A stretch of DNA of 64,000 bases from Pedinophyceae sp. YPF-701 (lineage: Eukaryota; Chlorophyta; Pedinophyceae). Positions 40,041 to 49,716 of this stretch are shown one piece after another (the first letter of the stretch is position 1; every line of letters starts with the position of its first letter). Below the pieces are notes generated by a model, which had not been told where the DNA came from, made no database searches, and saw nothing but the letters and a program-made list of their open reading frames with translations. Location: the NCBI GenBank assembly GCA_916048055.1, contig CAJZHL010000011.1:558001-622000 (forward strand), given 5' to 3'. A program made the position numbers and the translations under genes.

Positions 40041-41887
40041 TCATGTGGACGCGTACTCCTTGTTCCACTTCTCGAAGCGCTGCACGTCCTTCTGACTGAC
40101 GCTCCCGCTCATGTTCGCCAGCGCCGCACGGAAGTCCTCCATGATCGTCGCCACGTTCTCCGGCGCCAGCATGCCCTGCACGCGCGACACACAACACGCG
40201 CAGGCCTTGCGGTGTGACCCAGCAGCACGGGCGCGGCCTCGAGGAACCAAACGCGTCGGCGTCGGCGTCGTCGGGCTCGCTCGGGCGCGCGCGCGGTCCG
40301 TCGCCAGCGCGGGGGTGCGTACCTTGTCGCGCATCTCTCTGATTTCGAGCGGGGTGCGGTCGACGATGAGGCGGCGCATGGGCATCATGGACGCGTCCCT
40401 GCAGAGCAGCTTGATGTCCGCGCCGGACATGCCCTCGCTGCGCTCCACCAGCCAGTCCACGTCGATGTTCCCGTCGGTGCGCAGCCCCTTGAGGTGCAGC
40501 CGGAACATGGCCGCGCGCGCCTCCGCGTCCGGGAGCGGGACGTAGATGCGCTTCTCGAGGCGGCGGCGCATGGCGTCGTCGAGGTCCCAGGGGATGTTGG
40601 TGGTGGCCACCACCACGACGTTCTTCCCCGGTGCGGCGTCGCTGGTGATGCCGTCCATCTGCGAGAGCAGCTCGCTCTTGAACCGCCGGCTGGCCTCGTG
40701 CTCGCCGTCCATCCCGCGCGACGTCACGAGCGCGTCGACCTCGTCGAAGAAGATGATGGACGGCGCGTGGTGCCGCGCCAGCGAGAAGAGCGTGCGGCAC
40801 AGCTTCTCGCTCTCGCCGCGCCACTTGGACGTCATCGTCGCGGGGGAGCAGTTGAAGAACTTGACGCCGTTCATGCCGGCGACCGCCTTGGCGAGCAGCG
40901 TCTTGCCCGTCCCGGGCGGGCCGAAGAGCAGGATGCCCTTCCACGGCTCGCGGATGCCCGTGAAGAACTCCGGGACGATCAGCGGGAGCGACACCGCCTC
41001 GTTGAGCAGCCGCTTCGCCGTGTCCAGCGACGCGATGTCGTCGAACGTGATCCCCAGGTCGGTGCTGATCACGTCGCGCTCAATCATCTCCACCAGCAGC
41101 GCGTCCATGCTCGCCAGCTTCCCGCTCGGGTCCACCTGGCTCGGCACCCCGCCCGCCGCGGGCTCCACGCTGAACGCGCTCCACTCCAGCCGCGACCGCG
41201 TCACCATGAGCCCCAGCACCGGCACCAGCGCCTTCCCGCCCGTGTGCTGCGGCTCGTCCATCGGCGTCGCCACGCCGTCCATCACCCGCGTCGCGCCGTT
41301 GAACACCGTGAGGTGCGCCCCCTCGCGCACCTCCACCCGGCACTGCACCTGCGTCCCCGGCCGCAGCTCCCGGTCCTCCGCCTGGTGCAGCAGCCGCACG
41401 TCGCCCTTGCTGCTGACCTGCTCCAGCGCCCAGAAACGGTCCCGGCAGTCCGCGCGCAGGACCAGCGCGTCCGGGCTGCTCCCCGCCACGCCCCCGGACG
41501 GCGCGCCCAGGATGACGCTGAACGAGGGGGGGTGCTTCGCGCCCGGGGGGGTGTGCCCCGTCTTGAACGTGAACTGCGCCCTGCGCGCACGCCAATGCGG
41601 GGGGCGGGCACGTCGCCGTCCGTCCACGCGCGGGGCCGGCGCGACGGAGCGGGCACCGATGGCGAGGGTGCGTTTGCGTGCGGCGTGGGGCGTCGTGACG
41701 GACCTGAAGCAACCAGCCTTGATCGCGTCGGCGACGTCCTTGGCGGGCGCGTCGTACAGGAGCGCGCACGCCTCCCCGCTGATGCCCTCCATCTTCCCGC
41801 GGCTGGTCCCGTCGTCGTCCACGATGGCCGTCACGTACCCGCTCCCCATCCACCGCGACCACTGCGGAAACTTGCTCGTCGTCGTGC
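40041..41887 (-). CDS. Katanin-p60-like AAA ATPase with beta-rich N-terminal domain
   Basis: Recognised exons are 41887-41704, 41580-40323 and 40175-40041. The C-terminal half is a meiotic-clade AAA ATPase of the katanin/spastin/VPS4 group. Walker A is GPPGTGKT, Walker B is IIFFDEVDAL, the arginine region reads DDAMRRRLEKRIYVPLP, and GMSGADIKLLCRDASMMPMRR is typical of katanin p60. The final 44 residues form the VPS4-type C-terminal helix (FEKWNKEYAST). Katanin severs microtubules as a hexamer. The N-terminal half is unlike the usual MIT domain: about 200 residues of beta-rich sequence (AQFTFKTGHTPPG...FWALEQVSS...VFNGATRVMDG). At least one 5' exon is missing from this call. A CCHC-like segment read on the minus strand from 42067 downward may be part of it, but no phase-matching donor was found. 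Confidence 0.8.
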
Positions 41888-41976
41888 CTGCACCGCGGCG
41901 CGGGACGGGAGCGCGTTCTCGCGGCGCGCTCGCGTGGATACACCGCGGCGCGGGGCCTGGCGGTGCGCGCCAGCGT

Positions 41977-42131
41977 TGGCCATGCTCGTCGCGCGATGAC
42001 TTCAGGTGCGGGTACTTGATGAAGCACTGATCCGACGTGTGGTTGGTGCGCTGGCAGTGCTTGCAGCCTGCGTCGGATCAGTGCTTCATCAAGTACCCGC
42101 ACCTGAAGTCATCGCGCGACGAGCATGGCCA
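41977..42131. repeat. Perfect 60-bp inverted repeat with 35-bp spacer
   Basis: Arms 41977-42036 and 42072-42131 are exact reverse complements; the spacer is 42037-42071. Read on the minus strand, spacer plus left arm encode CKHCQRTNHTSDQC, a CCHC zinc-knuckle pattern (C-x2-C-x4-H-x4-C), directly after a CAG acceptor-like site at 42070-42068. The right arm is an inverted copy of the end of that segment. It lies just upstream of the katanin-like gene. Confidence 0.9.
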
Positions 42132-43691
42132 GCGCGCAGGCTGCCCGTGGCGCGCTCTGCCCGGGCCCGCGCGCCGCGTCGGGCCGCCCGGGCGGGGCGG
42201 TCATGCAGGCTTCGGATCGCGGGCGCGGAGGGCGGCGCGCTTGCCTGACACGGCGAGCTCCTTTTTCGAGGTGCTGGGAGTGCCGCGTCCCGAGGTGTTG
42301 TTGCTCGGCGTGCTTCGCCGCTTCACCGGCGATATGGCCCGGTTCCCCGCCCTGCGCGGTGCACGACGACGTCAGCCGCGTCGGGGAGCGCGCGGCGGTC
42401 CCGCCTGGGGCCTCCCGCCGCCCGCGCGGGCCGCGGCCTGTGCGCTGTTGAGGCGCGGCGAGCTCTCCGCCGCAGCGACGCGGCCACGGACGGGAGCCGC
42501 TGTCCGGCGACCTCACCTGGCGTTCGCTGCCCTATTCCCTCCGCCCACCGGCCGAATTCCGTCCCGCGCGAGCGCTCCATGGTTGCTCGACCCCGCCCTG
42601 CAGGCAGGAAGCTTCCTCGCCGGCGGTGAGCGCGCGCGGGGCGTGCGGGCTGCGGGGCGGCCGCGTGGCCGCCGCGGGTCCCCGGGCGCTCGCTGGCCCG
42701 GCGCGCGCGTGCGGGGCGGTGGAGGGGCTCGCCTGGCCAGCGGGCGGGAGGGTTGCGTGGGGGGGATGCGGCCCTGCCCCTGGAGGGACGCGAGGATCGC
42801 GCTCTGGAGCTGCACGTCGTCGCCCATCTCCGCGCGCGTCGGCGCGGGCCCGCGGGCCGGCGATGCTCTGTGCGCGCCGGGGCAAGCGTCGGGTGCACTG
42901 CAGGGTCCTCAGGGGGTCGTGGGGGGGCGCGCAGCCTGCGACATCGCCCTCGCCGGGTGCCCGCCGCGAGTGCTGCCGGCGACGCGCGCCCGGGCCCCGA
43001 GTGCCGCCGTCTGTGCGGCGGCGCTGCCGCGGAGGGGCCGCACGACCCCGGGGACTCGTCCGGGCGCGGTTCGGAACCGTTCCGCGGCGCGCGGGGCTGA
43101 TCCGGCCCGACCGGCGCGCGCGCGTCGCACGTGTCGCGCAGGAGAGCCGGTGGGGATCGACGGGTAGGCATATCGCCGTGTCCTGGTCCCGGTCACCGTG
43201 CCTCGCACAGCAGGGAGCTAGCAGCGGGTCCGAGGGGCGCGCGGGACGTCGGACAACGGCGGGGAGCGCCGCCCTTCGAACGACGCTAGGCACGCTCGTG
43301 CGAGATGTCCGGCCTCGGCGCGCGGTGAGGGCGTGCGGCGCGCACGGACTGCGGGAGGGAGGCAGAGAGCGGGACGCAGGATGACGGACGGAGAGGCGCA
43401 GATGGCGGGCAACGGCCGCGCGGGGGCGCGCATGCCCGACCCCACGAATCTGACACGGCCCGTCGCCCAGCGGATCCGGTGCGTGGCGCCCCGGGAACGG
43501 AGCGGCTCGTGCCGTGGCGTTTTGCTCCAGCGTGCTGCCGTGATGCGCGCCCTGGCCCGCTGGAGCGCGCGTCCCGATTGACACCGACCCGTCCGTGCTA
43601 AGGGTTCACCCGTCGTCCGTCCAACGCGATCCCCCCCGCTCGCGGACGGCCTCTCTGCAGAGATGGGGCTCAGGTCGTGTCCGGGCGGCAG
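42132..43691. promoter_or_regulatory. Divergent intergenic region upstream of the SNF2 gene
   Basis: About 1.56 kb lie between the katanin-like gene (-) and the SWI/SNF ATPase (+). A plus-strand open frame runs through the inverted repeat to 43167 but has chance-like composition. Short 5' exons of either gene may be hidden here; for example, a CAG near 43673 could be an acceptor for the SNF2 gene. No gene was recognised. Confidence 0.35.
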
Positions 43692-46600
43692 ATGGAGGTG
43701 CTCCGTGCCCAGATGAAGGTCGAGAACGCGCTGCGGCACAAGAAGAAGGTTGAGGCGTCTGATATTTCCGCGTGCAAGCCGCCGTCCCCCGACCAGGGCG
43801 CCAAACAGCACCCAGGTGGAGCCGTGGAGGGCTCGCGGGGCTCCGCGGCGCAGCGCATGGGCGCCACGCCGGCGGCGAACGGGGGTCACGCTGGCGGAGA
43901 TCACAGCGCGGCGCGCCAGCGCTACGTCCCGGACAGCCACCCGCTCGCGACGGTGCAGAGCGCGGCCCACCCGCAGACGTCCCTCGCGGCGCCGAGCGCG
44001 GCCCAGCAGCCCTTCGGCGCGGACGAGTTCGCGATCCTGCAGGTGTGCCCTCCTCGCGACGAGCCCCGGCTCCCGCGGCCGCCTGCGCCCGCTCCGCGCC
44101 GGGCGGAGGGGCGGGCTCGTGCCCGCGTCGCCCACCGCCGCGCGTCCCCGGCGCCCGACCGCAGAAGATGAAGGAAAACCTCAGGAAGCGCGCCCAGGAC
44201 CACGTGAGGTCGTCGACGGTCGCGTTCCAGCAGTGGCGGCAGCACATGGACCCGGGCTTCCGCCAGCTGCCCCCCTTGCACGCGCTGCGGGGGCCCGACG
44301 TGCCGAAGATACCCCGCGGCGCCATCACCACGCGCCTCAAGATGATGCGTCTCACGCAGTTCCAGGAGGTGCGCCGCCCCCGCCCGCGTCGCGCGGCCCC
44401 TGCGCCCCCCCGCGCCGCGCGCGCTTGTGTGTGCGACCGCGTCCCCCGCGCCCCCGCGTCGCGCGTGTCGCAGGTGCTGCGGAACCTGGTGGAGGACGAG
44501 CAGCTGAAGGTGCTGGAGATGTCGGAGAACGTGTACCGGCGGGGCCTGGGCCAGGTGGTCAAGTACCGGTCGACGATGGAGCGCGACCTGGACGCGCGGA
44601 AGAAGCAGGAGCGCGTGATCAAGATCAAGGACGTGGTGCTGGCGCGGAAGACGTTCCTGGAGCGGCGCGACGAGGCGCGCGGGGACCTGCAGGCGCGGAA
44701 CATCGCGGTGCAGAAGCTGCACGAGCGGTGGTCGCGGGAGCTGCTCAAGGAGGACGCGCTAGCGCGCATGCAGCGCATCAACGCGCTGAAGAAGCAGGAC
44801 ATGGACGAGTACGCGCGGCTGGTGGGGAAGCAGGCGCAGGGCGCGGACGGCGAGAAGTACCGCGAGATTGACGCCTTTCTGCGCAACACGGACGTCTACC
44901 TGGAGAGCCTGGCGCAGCGGCTCGCGCAGAACAAGGTGCGCAAGGAGGCCGCGGAGGCCGGGCGGCAGGCCAAGCAGGACGCGCTGAGCCGGGGCGCGAC
45001 GCACCAGGAGGCGAAGCAGGAGGCCATGGCGGCGGTGCAGCGGGTGTCGGAGCACTACGTGGAGCTGAAGAAGCTGGAGAAGCAGGCCGGGGTCACCGCG
45101 CCGCGGCGGCTGCACAACATGGCGCACAGCGCGCAGGAGAACGTGTCGCGGCAGCCGCAGCTGCTGCGCCCGCCGCCCGGCGCGGCGCTGCGCGAGTACC
45201 AGATGCGCGGGCTGCAGTGGATGGTGTCGCTGTACAACAACGAGCTCAACGGGATCCTCGCGGACGAGATGGGCCTGGGCAAGACGGTGCAGGTGATGGC
45301 GCTGATCGCCTACCTCGCGGAGCACAAGTCCAACCGCGGGCCGCACCTGATCGTGGTGCCCAACGCGGTGATGATCAACTGGAAGACGGAGCTCCTGCAG
45401 TGGCTCCCGACGGTGTCGTGCGTGTGGTACAAGGGCACGCGCGCGGACCGCGACAAGATGTACCGCGAGAAGGTCCGCGACGTGCGCTTCAACGTGCTGC
45501 TGACCACCTTCGAGATGCTCATGCGGGACCGCGCGCAGCTCGCGCGCATCGAGTGGAAGTACATCGTGCTCGACGAGGCGCACCGCATGAAGGACCGCAA
45601 GAGCAAGCTCGCGCGCGACATCGACACCTTCCGCTCGGAGCGCCGCCTGCTGCTCACGGGCACGCCGCTGCAGAACGACCTGCGCGAGCTGTGGAGCCTG
45701 CTCAACCTCCTCCTCCCGTCCCTCTTCGACGACCGCGGGGTGTTCGACCAGTGGTTCAACGAGTCCAGCACCGGCGCGGAGAACCTCGAGGACGACGTGG
45801 CCAAGGAGAAGAAGATCGTGGTGGTCAACCGGCTGCACCAGATCCTCGAGCCCTTCGTGCTGCGGCGCAAGGTCGAGGACGTCGAGGGGAAGCTCCCGCC
45901 CAAGGTGCCCGTGGTGGTCAAGGTGCCCATGTCGCAGTTCCAGCTGCTGGCGTACGAGTGGGTGGCCGCGAGCAGCACGCTGCGGCTCGACCCGCACGAC
46001 CAGAAGCGGCACAAGCAGTACGAGCAGGGCAAGCGGTACTGCGGCGTGCAGAACCGCGGCATGGAGCTGCGGAAGCTGTGCAACCACCCGCGGCAGTCCT
46101 ACCCGGACATGGAGGGCTTCCACAACGAGGAGAGCATGATCCGCTGCTCGGGCAAGCTCTGGGTCCTCGACCGCATCCTCGTCAAGCTCTTCCACTCCGG
46201 GCACCGCGTCCTGCTCTTCTCCGGGTTCACCTCGGTGCTGCAGATCGTGCAGGACTACCTCTCGTGGCGCCTGGTGCCGCCGCCCCCGGGCAAGGACGGC
46301 GAGGACCGCCGCATGAAGTTCCGCCGCATCCAGGGCAACACGCCGTACGAGGAGCGCGAGGCCGCCCTCCGCGACTTCAACGCCCCCGACAGCGACGTCT
46401 TCTGCTTCCTGCTCTCCATCCGCGCCGCGGGGCAGGGGCTCAACCTGCAGGCCGCCGACACCGTCATCATCTTCGACCCGGACCCCAACCCGAAGCAGGA
46501 GGAGCAGGCCATCGCGCGCTCGCACCGCTTCGGGCAGACCAAGGAGGTGCGCGTCATCCACTTCGAGACGGTCCTCGACCCCAGCGACGACGCGCTCCCC

Positions 46601-49269
46601 ATGATCCTCAAGGACGGCACGCTCGCCATGACCAAGAAGAAGAAGGCCGAGGGCGAGCCCGAGGACAAGGACAAGGACAAGGACAAGGACGGAGCCAAGG
46701 CAGAGGCCGCGGACGCCGGGGGGGGCGAGAAGAAGGACGCGGAGGCGAAGGACGCCGCCGCGGGGGAGGCCAAGGCGCAGGAAGCAGGGGGCGGCGACGC
46801 GGGCAGCGGCGAGCCGGCGAAGGACGGCGCGGCGAACGGCGACGCCGGGACCGGCGATGCGGCCAAGGACGGGGCGGCAGCGGACGGCGACGCGGCCCCG
46901 GCGAAGCCCGCGCAGGAGCCGGGGCAAGGGGCGCAGGGCGCCGACGCGCCGCCGAAGCCCGCGGGCCCGGAGGCGATGGACGTCGACGGGGCGCCGCCGC
47001 CTGCGCCTGCGGCGGAGCAGCAGCAAGGGGACGCGGCCGTGCCGCCCGAGGCGAAGCCCGAGGCCGCGGCGACCGAGGCGAAGCCCGAGGCCGCGGCGAC
47101 CGAGGCGAAGCCCGAGGCTGCGCCGCCCGCCGCGGCTCCGCCCGCGCCGGTCGCGGAGCAGACGCGGCCCCGGTTGACGGTGGCCGACAGCGACGACGAG
47201 GAGATGGCCGGCGCCGACGGCGCTGAGCCCGGGGCGGCCAAGGGCGACGACGGGGAGAAGCCCGGCGCCGACGGCGCTGCGTCTGCGTCGCCGGCCCGCA
47301 CCGTGGGGAACAACGGCGACGCGGCGGGCCCCGCAACGCGGTCGCCGAGCGGGGACGCGGCGGGGAGGGCACCCGCGCAGGCAGCCGCCAAGGACGCGTC
47401 GGCGGCGGACGGCGCGAAGGGCGAGGCTGCTGCTGCGGCGGAGGGCGACAAGGGCGAGGCTGCTGCTGCGGCGGAGGGCGACAAGAGCGCGGCGGCTGCT
47501 GCGCCCGAGGGCGGCGCCGGGGAGGGCGGGGAGGAGAAGAAGGCGGACGACGCGCCGACCCCGATCTCGGTGCTCGAGGCGGAGAAGCGGCCGGACGTGT
47601 GGAACAAGGCGCCGGACGAGGTGACGGGGCTGCTGCTGGGCGGGCTGGGGCACGCGAGCTCGCAGCGGCTGTTCGCGGACTCGGTGGAGTCGTTGGTGCG
47701 CAACAACATCCAGAAGGTGAAGATCGACATGGCGAACGAGGTGATCGACGCGGGGAAGTTCGACATGCAGACGTCGAACGACGAGCGCAAGCACCTGCTG
47801 GAGGACATGCTGGCGGAGGCGCTGAAGAACCGCAAGATGACGAACGAGGTCATGTCGCTGCACGCGCTCAACCGGAAGATCGCGCGGTCGACGGAGGAGG
47901 TGGAGCTGTTCGACATGCTCGACCGCAAGGCGCTCTGGCCGCGCCCGCTGCTGTCGACCGAGGAGTGCCCGGAGTTCATCCGCTACGAGAAGCACGAGCT
48001 GGAGCGCGCGGTGCTGTCCAACTCCAAGGCCCTGCGCGACCTGGGCATCTACGAGGGGCAGGAGCTCCCCGAGGGCTTCGACCCGCACGAGATGATGCGC
48101 AAGAAGCACGAGAAGCGCGAGCGGCAGCGCAAGGCGCGCGCGGCGGCGCTGCGGAAGAAGGAGGAGGAGGCGCGGCAGGCCAAGCGCGCGCGCGAGGAGA
48201 AGAAGCGCCTGCGCGAGGAGGAGGAGGAGGAGAGCGACGAGGAGCCCGACGCCAAGAAGAAGAAGCCGGCCGCGCCCGACGCCGCGGAGGCCGGGACCGC
48301 GCCCGCGTCGCCCGAGGCAGAGAAGCCCGCGCGGGACGAGGCGCCCGCGCCCGGGCAGGCCGCGCCGCCGGACGCGCCCCGGGGCGACGACGCGGAGGGC
48401 GCGAAGTCCCCGTGGCGAGCCCCCCGCTGCAGCTCCCCGGCGGTCGCCGCCCGCGCCCGCGGCCGCCGACGGAGCGGCGCCGGCCGCCGTCCCGCGGCCC
48501 CGTCGCCCGTTCCCGCGCCGACCGCGTCGCCGGAGCGCCCGCCCGCGGCCGTCGCGCCGCTTCGCGCGCCGTCCCACAAGGCCCCCGCGCCCCCCGCGCA
48601 GCCCGCGGGCGAGCCGAGCGGGCCGTCGGGCGGGGCGGAGGACGACGAGCAGCTGTCGGACGCGGAGTCGCTGAGCGACATGGACGACGAGGAGGACGAC
48701 GTCATCCAGAACGACCACGACGACGAGGACGTGGACGTGGGGGGGCAGGAGGAGGAGGACGAGGGGGACGAGGGGGAGGAGCGCGGGGAGGAGGAGGGGA
48801 GGAGGAGGAGGAGGGGAGGGGGAGGAGGAGGAGGAGGAGGAGGACGTGCCGGACATCATGCGGGACGACGGCGAGGGGGGCTTCGCGGGGAACGGCAACG
48901 CGGCCGACTCGGGTGCGTGCCGCGCGGGCCGCGGGCGAGAGCTGGCGCGCCGCGTGTGTGCGCCGCGTGCGTGCGCGTGCGTGGGGGGCTGTTGGCGTCG
49001 CTCACGCGCCCTCGTTGCTGCGTGTGTGTGTGTGTGCAGGTGTGTTGGTGGACGACGAGGGCAACCCGATCCACCTCACCGACGCCGACATGATGGACGG
49101 ATTCGCCGCGCTCGAGGGCGCGCAGGGCGGCGGGGGGCAGTACTGGGACGGGCAGCAGGGCGGTGCGCAGGCGCAGGCGGGGGAGGACGACCCCCTCAAC
49201 GACGAGGAGGTGTTCGAGGACCTGGACATCGACTTCGTGCACGGCGAGGACGAGGGCGACGACGAGTGA
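43692..49269 (+). CDS. SWI/SNF chromatin-remodelling ATPase (BRM/SNF2 type)
   Basis: Exons 43692-44042, 44165-44368, 44474-48912 and 49040-49269 give roughly 1,740 residues. The protein is the ATP-driven motor of a SWI/SNF complex. Order of parts: a short QLQ-like N-terminus (QMEVLRAQMK), a basic HSA-like helix (residues 118-290), the DEXD helicase half with ADEMGLGKT near 447 and DEAH near 551, and the helicase C half with RAAGQGLNLQAADTVI and ARSHRFGQ. A long A/E/K/D-rich insertion follows (46,640-47,550), with KDKDKDKD repeats, then the SnAC region (SLVRNNIQKVKIDMANEVIDAG), a charged coiled coil and an acidic tail. No bromodomain is visible. In the GGA-rich tract at 48,780-48,845 the frame leading to the last exon is one base out of step with the main frame. 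This may be a small unseen intron, a real indel or an assembly slip. Confidence 0.9.
48625..48850 (+). repeat. Purine-rich GGA/GAC low-complexity tract
   Basis: Nearly pure GAG/GAC/GGA repeats encode the acidic tail of the SWI/SNF ATPase. The last 60 bp are simple (GGA)n-like repeats with interruptions. Such tracts are prone to length slippage and to sequencing error. Confidence 0.8.
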
Positions 49270-49716
49270 GGCCGGGGCGCTGTGAGCTCGCGACCCGACC
49301 GCGTTCCCGTGCCCGCTGTGACGCGCTCCCCCTCCCTGGCGGGAATCCAGCGCCACCCGCGGGCGTCCCTGGACCTGCAGCGCCGCGCCGAGCTCGTCGT
49401 GCCCGGTGCGACGCGTCCGGGGCGCCGCGCGGCCTGGTCGAGCCTCGAGGCGTTGCTGGCGGGCCACTCCCCGCTGCAACCGCACTCAGGGAGGCAGTCG
49501 TTGACGCCCCACGGCCCAGAGCGTCGCTCCGCGGCCGCGCTCTAGGGCCCCCGCGAGCGACCGCCCGCACACAGACTCGCGGCTCGACCCACGACCGCCA
49601 GGACGCCCGGTGCGCGCCGTGATTCCTCGCTCGAGAGCCTCGCGCAGTGTGCGTCGCGCGTGGAGGGCAGCGCCCGCGTTCCCGGCCTCTGCGGGGGCCG
49701 GTGCTGAGCGCCCGTC
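49270..49716. promoter_or_regulatory. Intergenic region between the SNF2 gene and the SPX fusion gene
   Basis: This 447-bp stretch lies between two plus-strand genes. It should hold the SNF2 3' UTR and the promoter of the SPX fusion gene, and possibly a missed first exon that would supply an ATG. No PHR1-type GNATATNC box was found in the part I read. Confidence 0.35.

Noticed and set aside
42037-42071. CCHC knuckle as proof of a retroelement copy
   Set aside because: A single knuckle without reverse transcriptase, integrase, protease or terminal repeats nearby is not enough. It may equally be a host exon.
42037-43167. 376-codon plus-strand frame starting inside the inverted repeat
   Set aside because: The only protein-like part is the inverted copy of the CCHC-adjacent segment. 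The rest is R/G/A-rich chance sequence.
43600-43625. T-loop-like GGGTTCACCC as a possible tRNA
   Set aside because: No matching acceptor, D or anticodon arms can be drawn around it.
44759-48898. 1,379-codon open frame antisense to the SWI/SNF ATPase
   Set aside because: It is the shadow of a GC3-rich coding strand: L/R/V/H-rich, without any domain, while the plus strand encodes an unmistakable SNF2 protein.
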